Part shown: in pieces, positions 1 through 8,057 of the stretch
Numbering within the stretch: the stretch's first letter is position 1
Layout: every line of letters begins with the position of its first letter
NCBI GenBank assembly: GCA_963974055.1
Contig: CAXBCP010000005.1
Coordinates: 62,001-126,000 of the forward strand
Origin: CAXBCP01 sp963974055
GTDB taxonomy: Bacteria; Pseudomonadota; Alphaproteobacteria; MPNO01; UBA830
Direction: 5' to 3'
DNA length: 64,000 nt
Translations under genes and position numbers: made by a program
The notes under the pieces: model-generated
Databases searched by the model: none
What the model saw: only the letters and a program-made list of their open reading frames with translations
Told to the model about the DNA's origin: nothing

Positions 1-20
1 ATCAGACTGCCTGCGACAGC

Positions 21-80
21 TAGAGCGTTTCCTGTTTTGACGGTACCGGCCCGCCCCCCGCGTAAGCGGAATATGCTCTA
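21..80. repeat. TAGAGC...GCTCTA palindromic intergenic element
   Basis: TAGAGC at 21-26 is matched by GCTCTA at 75-80, with further pairing potential just inside (GTTTCC against GGAATAT). On the minus strand the element begins TAGAGCATATTCC, contains CCGGTACC and GTCAAAAC, and closes with GGAAACGCTCTA. From memory this resembles dispersed palindromic repeats found between genes in many Alphaproteobacteria. It overlaps the stop codon of the MarR gene and may act as its transcription terminator or mRNA-end stabiliser. Only one copy was noticed in the window, so calling it a repeat rests on resemblance. Confidence 0.4.
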
Positions 81-677
81 ACGTATCGGTGAAAAATCCG
101 CGCAGATTTTATCGATCTCGAGCGAACTGAACAATTCTCCGGAAACGCCGCACCGGCATCCGACGGAGTTCGTTTCCTTACACGCCTCCGGCTTGTAGTG
201 GGTGCATCCCAGACAGGGTCCGAATTCCGGGATGTCCTGATGCTGCTGGACGACGCCCAGCAGGCATTCGATGCCCGAAACGACTCTGTGCTGATCTTCG
301 TCCGAACAGGGCGCCAGCGCATCGTGGATTTGCCCGAGCGGGTCTTTACGCAGCAGAACCGTTCCCGCGGCCGTGACTGAAATCTGAACCGCACGGCGGT
401 CGCCGGGTTTGCGGCAGCGCTCGATCAAGCCCTTCGCTTCCAGCGCTTTCAGCGTCTGGGAAACGGTGCCTTTGGTCGATCCCATAAAATCGGCCAGTGT
501 TCCGGGCGAGCAACTGTTCCGGTTTGCCCGCGCGACGAAGCGCAACGCCTCCCACTGGGCCGGATTCAGACCTTCTGCGAACTGAAGCGAATGCGCTATC
601 CGGCTCAACCGGTCCACCAGTTCAACAATTTTAGCGCGTTCGGGCATACGCACGATCCGATTAAATTTATGCATCAT
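78..677 (-). CDS. MarR-family regulator with cysteine-rich C-terminal tail
   Basis: A 199-residue winged-helix regulator. The helix-turn-helix lies at about residues 57-82 and the wing with the family DRR motif at about 92-95, which fits MarR dimers that bind palindromic DNA. After the usual MarR domain there is a tail with Cys155, Cys158, Cys166, Cys174, Cys176 and Cys192, including a CLGC pair and a GCRCG motif. This looks like a metal-binding or redox-sensing module; that function is inferred. The gene is divergent from rpoH, and two TCGA-N-TCGA boxes in the shared gap could be its operators. No clear Shine-Dalgarno precedes the ATG; Met11 is an alternative start. Confidence 0.8.
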   Translation of the reverse strand: MMHKFNRIVRMPERAKIVELVDRLSRIAHSLQFAEGLNPAQWEALRFVARANRNSCSPGTLADFMGSTKGTVSQTLKALEAKGLIERCRKPGDRRAVQISVTAAGTVLLRKDPLGQIHDALAPCSDEDQHRVVSGIECLLGVVQQHQDIPEFGPCLGCTHYKPEACKETNSVGCRCGVSGELFSSLEIDKICADFSPIR

Positions 678-770
678 TTACGGCAACGGTAAGCGCTGTT
701 CTGATCCGAATGCGCCGCGTCAACGTATCTGTAGTCTCTCGTAACATAAATTTCACGAGCTAAAAAACAA

Positions 771-829
771 TATCGAGTCGAAAATAACCTTGAACTTCCG
801 GCATAAATACTAATATTATCGACTCGATA
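771..829. promoter_or_regulatory. Paired TCGA-N-TCGA operator-like boxes flanking the rpoH promoter
   Basis: TATCGAGTCGA at 771-781 is repeated as its exact reverse complement at 819-829. Each copy contains a self-palindromic TCGA-N-TCGA core, and the two centres are 46 bases apart. Between them is a plausible promoter: TTGAAC at 790-795 and TATTAT at 814-819, 18 bases apart. The second box overlaps the -10 element. The arrangement suits repression by a looping or cooperatively binding dimer; the neighbouring MarR protein is the obvious candidate. CTTGAA at 789-794 also resembles a sigma-32 -35 element, which would allow autoregulation. Confidence 0.45.
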
Positions 830-893
830 CCGTGACGGTTTTTGTACCCCGCCTGCGTGTGGCAACAAAAGATGTCAATAAAGGAGATGATCA

Positions 894-1769
894 ATGGCGG
901 CAACGAACGGAAATTTTCCCGATAAGAACGACCGGCGCTACATCTCCGCGGCGATGGACGCCCCGATGCTCGAACGCGAGTACGAGGTCGAGCTCGCCCG
1001 CCGCTGGCGGGACGAAGAAGACGCCGATGCGTTGCACGAAATCATCACGGCCCATATCCGGCTCGTCGTCCGGATTGCGTCGAAGTTCAAGGGATACGGC
1101 CTTCCCATCGGCGACCTTATCCAGGAAGGCAACCGCGGGCTTCTGGAAGCGGCAAACCGCTTCGACCCGGATCGCAACGTGAGATATTCGACCTATGCGA
1201 CGTGGTGGATTCTCGCGGCGATGCAGGAATATATCGTAAGGAACTCATCGATCGTCCGTATCGGGACGACCCCGGCGCAGAAAAGCCTGTTTTTCAATCT
1301 TCGCAAGCTCCGCGCGCGGCTGACAGACAATCTGGCGGCGCGGATGACCGAAGACGAACGCCAGATGATCGCAACGGAACTCGGCGTCCCGCTGGCCGCC
1401 GTTGAACGCATGGAATCGCATTTTTCGGGGCCGGACCAGTCGCTGAATGCGACCGTGGGCGAAAGCGAATCCGACGAATTCATGGATCTCCTCGCGGACG
1501 ATTCACCGAACCCGGAAGCCATTGTCGGCGACATGATCGACGGTGAAACGCGGGCCAAATGGATTGCCGATGCGATGGAACATCTGACGGCCCGCGAACG
1601 CGAGGTAATTACGCGGCGGTTCCTGAAGGACGACAAGATCACCCTCGCCGAGATCGGGGAGACGTTCGGCGTCACCAAGGAACGCATTCGCCAGATCGAA
1701 GGCAAGGCGCTGTCGAAACTCCGCGAAGCCCTGCAGGATCGCGTATCCGAGGGCGCGCTTGTGAACTAG
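894..1769 (+). CDS. rpoH: RNA polymerase heat-shock sigma factor (sigma-32)
   Basis: A 291-residue group 3 sigma factor that directs RNA polymerase to heat-shock promoters. Region 2 spans about residues 50-115, with the core-binding and -10 melting segments (RLVVRIASKFK, DLIQEGNRGL, YSTYATWWI). The RpoH box that distinguishes sigma-32, QKSLFFNLR, is at about 129-137. The region 4.2 helix-turn-helix is at about 249-275. AAGGAG at 881-886 is 7 bases before the ATG. A strong hairpin follows the stop. Many Alphaproteobacteria carry two rpoH paralogues; which one this is cannot be told from the window. Confidence 0.95.
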   Translation: MAATNGNFPDKNDRRYISAAMDAPMLEREYEVELARRWRDEEDADALHEIITAHIRLVVRIASKFKGYGLPIGDLIQEGNRGLLEAANRFDPDRNVRYSTYATWWILAAMQEYIVRNSSIVRIGTTPAQKSLFFNLRKLRARLTDNLAARMTEDERQMIATELGVPLAAVERMESHFSGPDQSLNATVGESESDEFMDLLADDSPNPEAIVGDMIDGETRAKWIADAMEHLTAREREVITRRFLKDDKITLAEIGETFGVTKERIRQIEGKALSKLREALQDRVSEGALVN

Positions 1770-1792
1770 ACGGACGGAATTCAGTCCAACGA

Positions 1793-1820
1793 AAAACGGC
1801 GCCTGAAAAGGCGCCGTTTT
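1793..1820 (+). terminator. Intrinsic terminator of rpoH
   Basis: AAAACGGCGCC (1793-1803) pairs perfectly with GGCGCCGTTTT (1810-1820) around a 6-base loop, ending in four T residues. It lies 24 bases after the rpoH stop. The same A-stem-T structure could also serve the converging LdtR-like gene on the other strand. Confidence 0.85.
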
Positions 1821-1856
1821 CTCATTTGAGGTCGTTGTCGGTCCCCCAGGGGCCGA

Positions 1857-2339
1857 TCAGCTGATTGCGGAATTCGCCGCCGGTGCCTGCCGTGCCCCGT
1901 AGCGGAGATCTTCGGCCCAGAACCGCTCGAGCGCTATCAGCGATGCATTGGTTGCCGTCAATTCCCCGGCCAGCGGGCTGTCCGCGAGCAGTGTGGTATG
2001 GCGTTCATGCAGGCTGGCGATAAGATCGCAGACTTCCAGGCCCTTCTGGGAGACTCGTACGCGGACCGACCGGCGGTCGTGCGGCGAACGTTCCTGCTCC
2101 AGATATCCGTTCTCGACCATCTTCTTGACGTTATAGGAAACGTTGGAACCGAGGTAATATCCCCGGTTGGTCAGTTCCCCGACGGTCAGTTCTTCCTTGC
2201 CGATATTCGACAGGATGAGGGCCTGGATATTGTTGATATCGACGACACCCGTGCGATCCAGCTCTACCTTGACGACTTCAAGGAACTGGCGATGCAGTCG
2301 TTCGATCAGGCGAATGGTTTCGAAGTATGTTTCTTTCAC
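1857..2339 (-). CDS. MarR/winged-helix regulator, LdtR-like
   Basis: A 160-residue winged-helix protein of the alphaproteobacterial LdtR type. It shows an N-terminal helix, the segment NNIQALILSNIGKEELTVG, the recognition part GYYLGSNVSYNVKKMVE and a wing with DRRSVRVR. LdtR proteins in rhizobia and Liberibacter control L,D-transpeptidases and osmotic-stress genes; the target here is unknown. The start is a GTG preceded by AAGGA 9 bases upstream. It is divergent from metY with a 268-base gap, so it might act on that promoter, but no evidence beyond position supports this. Confidence 0.8.
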   Translation of the reverse strand: MKETYFETIRLIERLHRQFLEVVKVELDRTGVVDINNIQALILSNIGKEELTVGELTNRGYYLGSNVSYNVKKMVENGYLEQERSPHDRRSVRVRVSQKGLEVCDLIASLHERHTTLLADSPLAGELTATNASLIALERFWAEDLRYGARQAPAANSAIS

Positions 2340-2404
2340 CGTTTCATTCCTTTGGAACCGACGCGATATGGATAATGGTTCGACCTAAGAATGACCAAAA
2401 ACAC

Positions 2405-2419
2405 TTAAAATTTGTTTAA
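2405..2419. promoter_or_regulatory. CtrA-like box (TTAA-N7-TTAA)
   Basis: TTAA at 2405-2408 and TTAA at 2416-2419 are separated by exactly 7 bases, which is the core consensus for the alphaproteobacterial response regulator CtrA. It lies between the divergent LdtR-like and metY genes. The gap is A+T-rich and the trailing C of the full consensus is missing, so chance is quite possible. Confidence 0.25.
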
Positions 2420-2460
2420 ATCTGTTTCCATTGCGCCAGGCGCAGGAATAGCGGAGTTTC

Positions 2461-2489
2461 TTGACAGACAAACATTGCGCGCCTATCCC
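2461..2489 (+). promoter_or_regulatory. Sigma-70 promoter of metY
   Basis: A perfect TTGACA -35 (2461-2466) is followed after 17 bases by TATCCC (2484-2489), a weaker -10. Transcription would start near 2496, leaving a leader of about 112 bases before the metY ATG. The leader is rich in repeated GGAAC and CCGG segments, and GACAC/GTGTC can pair across it. Confidence 0.45.
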
Positions 2490-2607
2490 GCGGGCAGAAA
2501 CGCGTTTCAGCGTCGGGACACGGCGACGGGAACACCGGACAGAGACCGGAACGAGCGTTGGAACACAAGTGTCGTCAAACGGCGGCACGCGACCGAAGGG
2601 GACGAAA

Positions 2608-3903
2608 ATGGGCACCGATAGCAGACATCCGGAAACGATCGCGCTACATGCTGGCTGGCGTCGGGACGAAGCGACGAATTCGGTTGCGGTACCAATCTAC
2701 CAGACCACTTCATATCAGTTCGACAGCACCGAACACGCCGCCAACCTGTTCGGCCTCGCCGAAATGGGCAACATCTATACCCGCATCATGAACCCGACCA
2801 CCGACGTGCTCGAGCAACGCGTTGCCGCACTCGAAGGCGGCGCGGCAGCCCTTGCCGTTGCATCGGGACAGGCGGCATCGGCTTTCGCCGTCCAGAACAT
2901 CACCCGCGCCGGCGACAATTTCGTTGCCTCGACCGATCTGTACGGCGGCACATGGAACCTGTTCGCCAATACGATGAAGGATATGGGGATCGAATGCCGT
3001 TTCGTCGATCCGTCCGACCCGCAGGCCTTTGCGAACGCCACGGACGACCGCACGCGGTGCTATTACGCCGAAACGCTGCCGAACCCCAAACTCAAGGTGT
3101 TTCCGATCCGGGAGGTCGCCGAAATCGGCCGTAACCTCGGCGTGCCGCTGATCATGGATAATACGGCGGCGCCCGTTCTCTGCCGTCCGTTCGATCACGG
3201 CGCCGCAGTGGTCATGTATTCGACAACCAAGTATATCGGCGGCCACGGCACGTCGATCGGCGGCATGATCGTCGATGGCGGCAATTTCGACTGGGAAGCA
3301 CATAAAGACCGTTTCCCCATGCTGAACGAACCCGATCCCAGCTATCACGGCGCGGTCTGGACCGAAGCGGTAAAGCCGATGGGACCGGTGGCCTATATCA
3401 TCAAGGCGCGGGTAACCCTGCTCCGCGACATGGGGGCGGCGATCAGCCCGTTCAATTCGTTCCAGATCATCCAGGGCATGGAAACGCTGCCGCTGCGCAT
3501 GCGCGCGCATTGCGAAAACGCCGCTGCGGTCGCCGCCTACCTGTCCAAGCACGACAAAGTCGCAAAGGTCATTCATCCGAGCGTGATGGACGGCGAAGAC
3601 AAGCGCCGGGCCGATGCGGTATTGTCCGGCGGATATGGTGGATTGCTGGGATTCGAATTTGCGGATGGCGGCAAGGAAGCCGGTCAGAAATTCATCGACA
3701 ATCTGAAGATGTTCTACCATGTCGCCAATATCGGCGATTCCCGCAGCCTTGCGATCCATCCGGCATCGACCACCCATTCGCAACTGTCGCCGGAAGAGCA
3801 GCTGCAGACCGGCGTCAGCGATGCTTATGTCCGGCTGTCGATCGGGATCGAACATATCGACGATATTATCGCCGATCTCGACCAGGCCCTTGCGGCGGCA
3901 TAG
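2608..3903 (+). CDS. metY: O-acetylhomoserine sulfhydrylase (aminocarboxypropyltransferase)
   Basis: A 431-residue PLP enzyme of the Cys/Met metabolism family that makes homocysteine from O-acetylhomoserine and sulfide. The cofactor lysine is Lys208 in YSTTKYIGG; the substrate-phosphate motif SGQAASAFA is near 86-94. The insert around EPDPSYHG and the segment SPFNSFQIIQGMETL fit MetY rather than the shorter MetZ or MetB. The chosen ATG at 2608 has AAGGGG just upstream, and homology begins at once with HPETIALHAGW; reading frame continues upstream to 2461 without family likeness. hemB follows after 12 bases. Confidence 0.93.
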   Translation: MGTDSRHPETIALHAGWRRDEATNSVAVPIYQTTSYQFDSTEHAANLFGLAEMGNIYTRIMNPTTDVLEQRVAALEGGAAALAVASGQAASAFAVQNITRAGDNFVASTDLYGGTWNLFANTMKDMGIECRFVDPSDPQAFANATDDRTRCYYAETLPNPKLKVFPIREVAEIGRNLGVPLIMDNTAAPVLCRPFDHGAAVVMYSTTKYIGGHGTSIGGMIVDGGNFDWEAHKDRFPMLNEPDPSYHGAVWTEAVKPMGPVAYIIKARVTLLRDMGAAISPFNSFQIIQGMETLPLRMRAHCENAAAVAAYLSKHDKVAKVIHPSVMDGEDKRRADAVLSGGYGGLLGFEFADGGKEAGQKFIDNLKMFYHVANIGDSRSLAIHPASTTHSQLSPEEQLQTGVSDAYVRLSIGIEHIDDIIADLDQALAAA

Positions 3904-4929
<1,026 letters not shown>

Positions 4930-4945
4930 CCGGCTGACCGCCGGG

Positions 4946-7297
4946 TTACGTCCGTTCCATCAGGATGCGGTCGTATTCCGCCAGCCGCGCCGCGACTTTT
5001 CCGAACACACTGTCCGCCGGGTAAACGCCTGTATCGTCGGGAACGCCGGCAGGCGTTTCCATGAACAGTTCCACCGCGTCTTCGATGGTTTCCATGCTGT
5101 AGACAGAGAATTTCCCCGCACGCACCGCCTGTTCGACGTCGTCCCGCAGGACGAGATTCTTTTCGTTCGCGACGGGTACCGCCGCCCCCTGCCCGCCGTC
5201 CAGCGTGCCGGCCTCCACGCAGGCGCGGTAAAACCCCTCGATCTTGTGGTGTGCGCCGCCAATTGCCTGGGCATCGCCACGCTGATTGACAGATCCGGTA
5301 ATCGCCAGGTCCTGGCGGACCGGCACCCCGGAAATGTCCGACAGGATCGCCAGCAATTCGGCGAGGGAGGCGCTGTCGCCGTCTACACCGCCATAGGACT
5401 GCTCGAACGTGATCGACACATTGAAAGACAACGGATAGGTCCGCGCAAAGGTTCCCGACAGCCATCCCTGGAGCACCAGTGCGCCTTTCTGCTGGAGCGG
5501 GCCGCCCAGACCGACATCGCGCTCGATGTTCAGCACGCCGCGGCGGCCGACGGATGCCCGTGCCGTGACCCGGCTCGGCGTCCCGAAATCCTGATCGCCG
5601 ACATTCCGCACGGTCAGCGCGTTGACCTGGCCGACAACCTTTCCCGTCGTCGCAATCAGGACCGTCTTGCCGGCTATGCCCTCCTGGATCCGGTCCTCGA
5701 TCCGCGCATTCCGGCGGCGCCGGTTCTGGAGCGCCGTTTCAATCGTTTCCGGCGTGATTTCCTTTGCGCCGGCATGGCCGGCAACGTTTCGCGCCTCCGC
5801 GACCAGATCCTCGATCCGCTCGACCTGCGACGATATTTTCGTCCGGTCGGCCGACCAGCGCGACGCTTCGCCGAGCAACCGGGCGACGGCGGCATCGGTG
5901 CAGGGAATGCTCTCCCCGCCGGAAGCCGCGATCCCGCGGACCAGCCCGCCATAGGTATCGAGATTCTCCGGCGTCGCGGCCATATCCGGATCGATATCGG
6001 CCTTTACCTTGAAATAGCTCTGGAACTCGGAATCGGTTGAAAAGAAAGTGTAATACCAGTTGGGCTCTCCGATCAGGACAACCTTGACGTCCAGCGGGAC
6101 AGGCATCGGCGACAGGGATCCGGCAACCGTCGGGCCGTTGCTCCTGTAAGGCTCTTCGATCCGGATTTCGCTGTCCCGCAAAGCCCCCTTGATAAACGCC
6201 CAGATACCGGGATTGGGTGCAATGGCATCGGCCCGCAATACAATGACCCCGCCATTCGCACAGTGAAACGCGCCGGGCCGGATGAGCGTGAAATCGGTTT
6301 CCATCGACCGGGCCGACTGGCGGTACTCGATCCGCCCGAACAGGTTTTCATAGGTCGGATTGGCCTCGACAATGACAGGCGCCGTTGCATCCTGCCCGTT
6401 GTCGACGAACAGATTCACCGCGTATCTGCGCCCCGGAGCGTATTCGGCCGGCATTCCGCCCTCTTCCGGCTGCGGCAGAAAGGCCTGAAAATTATCGAGA
6501 ATGTCGGCGCGCAGTTCAACCAGCCACCGGTTCAGCCCGTGACGATCGGCAAATTCACCCGTCGCCGCGTCGATCAGCGGCCCGCAGGTCCGGTCGGCGA
6601 CTTCGCGACCGAGTTCCGCCGCCCTTTGGGAAAACGCCGCCTGGACCTCCGCCGTCTTTCGATTAAGTGCATGGATCTGCTCGGCAAGACCGGGGCCATG
6701 CTCCGTGACGAGCGCCCGCTGGGCATCGTTCATCTGCTCGGCGGGCACCGGTTCGCCCTTCTCGTCCGTAACGACGATCATCTGCCCCTGCTGGGTCTGG
6801 ACGATATCCAGCCCCTTTTCCCGGGCCGCATCCTGAACCGCTTTCATCTCTGCATTCAGCGCTTTCTGCGCGCCCTCGCCTTCGGTCTGCATGTTTTTCT
6901 GGAAGGCATCCCCGGAAAACGCCGCCCGCAGGGCCTGGGTCAGCGCACCGACCAGGTTCTCGAGCGCCGATCGGAACCGGCGGCCCTCGCCGCCGGGCAG
7001 CCGTATTGCAACCGGCTCCGACGGCTGGCGAAAATTGTTGAGATACACCCAATCGCCGGGCGCCGGTTGCCTGCCGACCGCTTCTTTCAGGAACTGCACA
7101 GTCGATGTAAGCCGCCCGCTCCGGTTTTCGCCGAGCACGAAGACATTGAAGCCCTGCTCCGGCATGGACAGCGAAAGTTCAAGCGCTTCACGTGCGCGCT
7201 GATGGCTCGACAGGTCGAATATGACGCCGTCCGGTCGCATTCCCGGCGAAAATTCGGGAATCCCCACATCGTCGGCCGACAGTTTTTTGGCAGTCAT
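4946..7297 (-). CDS. Lon-family ATP-binding protease (LonB/YcbZ-like)
   Basis: A 783-residue protein of the bacterial Lon-like group that has an N-terminal ATPase region split by a long helical insert (about residues 150-270, rich in Glu, Gln and Ala) and a C-terminal S16 protease domain. The catalytic dyad is Ser642 in GGVDGDSAS and Lys685 in GGAHHKIEGF. The P-loop near residue 40 is VLGENRSGRLTST, with Arg for the usual Walker Lys, as often seen in this group. It differs from housekeeping Lon in lacking the LAN substrate domain. The ATG at 7297 follows GGGTGA; an in-frame TTG precedes it. Substrates are unknown. Confidence 0.88.
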   Translation of the reverse strand: MTAKKLSADDVGIPEFSPGMRPDGVIFDLSSHQRAREALELSLSMPEQGFNVFVLGENRSGRLTSTVQFLKEAVGRQPAPGDWVYLNNFRQPSEPVAIRLPGGEGRRFRSALENLVGALTQALRAAFSGDAFQKNMQTEGEGAQKALNAEMKAVQDAAREKGLDIVQTQQGQMIVVTDEKGEPVPAEQMNDAQRALVTEHGPGLAEQIHALNRKTAEVQAAFSQRAAELGREVADRTCGPLIDAATGEFADRHGLNRWLVELRADILDNFQAFLPQPEEGGMPAEYAPGRRYAVNLFVDNGQDATAPVIVEANPTYENLFGRIEYRQSARSMETDFTLIRPGAFHCANGGVIVLRADAIAPNPGIWAFIKGALRDSEIRIEEPYRSNGPTVAGSLSPMPVPLDVKVVLIGEPNWYYTFFSTDSEFQSYFKVKADIDPDMAATPENLDTYGGLVRGIAASGGESIPCTDAAVARLLGEASRWSADRTKISSQVERIEDLVAEARNVAGHAGAKEITPETIETALQNRRRRNARIEDRIQEGIAGKTVLIATTGKVVGQVNALTVRNVGDQDFGTPSRVTARASVGRRGVLNIERDVGLGGPLQQKGALVLQGWLSGTFARTYPLSFNVSITFEQSYGGVDGDSASLAELLAILSDISGVPVRQDLAITGSVNQRGDAQAIGGAHHKIEGFYRACVEAGTLDGGQGAAVPVANEKNLVLRDDVEQAVRAGKFSVYSMETIEDAVELFMETPAGVPDDTGVYPADSVFGKVAARLAEYDRILMERT

Positions 7298-7393
7298 CAA
7301 TTCACCCGGAATGCAGTCTGTTTGAAACGTTGGGGATAGTTGCGCGTCGGCCGTGGTCTATCAAGCACAGACGCATGCAACGCGACCGGAAGG

Positions 7394-7915
7394 TCAGGAC
7401 GGTTCCGCCGTGCAGGCAAGCCCGAGCGCCTCGGCCGTGTTGGTCACCGTGGCAATGCAGGCGGTCGCGGCGGCTTCCGGGATCGAAACGGCGAGCCGGA
7501 TGACATAGCGCCCCTCATGCTCGGCGAGCGGTCCGGCATTCAGGGACACAATATTCGCACCGAATTCCACGAAGGTCTCGCACAACCGGGCAACCAGGCC
7601 GGGCTGGTCGCCGCCGGACACCGTTATACGGTGGGTGACGTCCCCCTCCGGTCCGTGAAGCGCATCGAAACTGTAGGGGCGGACCGTGACCTCGGCGCCC
7701 GAGAGAAGCTCCAGTCCCGCAAGAACCTGCTGCACCTCCGCGACGTCGAGCGACACCGGCAGTTCGCACACGGCGGAAAAATCGGCACCGCCGCCCAGCA
7801 CCGAAAAACTGGTATCGGTCAGGTTCGCGCCGAGCTCCCAGAGCGCGCCGGTGATCGCGGAAACGAGTCCGGTTTTGTCCCGGCCCAGAACTGTTACGAT
7901 GGCAGTTGTCGTCAT
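7394..7915 (-). CDS. Tandem ACT-domain protein, GcvR-like
   Basis: About 173 residues made of two ACT domains: an N-terminal one beginning TAIVTVLGRDKTGLVSAI and a second near residue 88 (HRITVSGGDQPGLVARL). This is the layout of GcvR, which restrains the glycine-cleavage activator in enterobacteria, and of uncharacterised amino-acid-sensing ACT proteins. No DNA-binding domain is visible, so any control would be by protein contact or ligand sensing. The ATG at 7915 begins the ACT fold directly; a longer frame reaches 7957. No gcv genes are in the window. Confidence 0.75.
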   Translation of the reverse strand: MTTTAIVTVLGRDKTGLVSAITGALWELGANLTDTSFSVLGGGADFSAVCELPVSLDVAEVQQVLAGLELLSGAEVTVRPYSFDALHGPEGDVTHRITVSGGDQPGLVARLCETFVEFGANIVSLNAGPLAEHEGRYVIRLAVSIPEAAATACIATVTNTAEALGLACTAEPS

Positions 7916-8005
7916 TGGAAATGTCCCGATTGCGGTGGGAGCGACCCTACCAATCAACAGACACCGGGGCGAGGCCGAAATTGATCGACCCCAGCCATTT
8001 ATGCT

Positions 8006-8057
8006 GATTTAATATATAAAAAAATTAACATAACATACTGTAATATATAATATTAAA
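8006..8057 (+). promoter_or_regulatory. A+T-rich promoter island, probably giving a leaderless mRNA
   Basis: About 52 bases are almost wholly A and T in an otherwise GC-rich region. They contain TTAACA (8025-8030), a perfect TATAAT (8046-8051, 15-base spacing) and an overlapping TAATAT (8048-8053, 17-base spacing). Either -10 puts the transcription start at about the ATG at 8058, and no ribosome binding site is visible, so the penicillin-acylase gene may be translated from a leaderless transcript. Confidence 0.45.

Noticed and set aside
2400..2607. SAM-II riboswitch before metY
   Set aside because: The A+T-rich part suggested it, but the conserved pseudoknot strand (GCTAAAAAGG-like) is not found.
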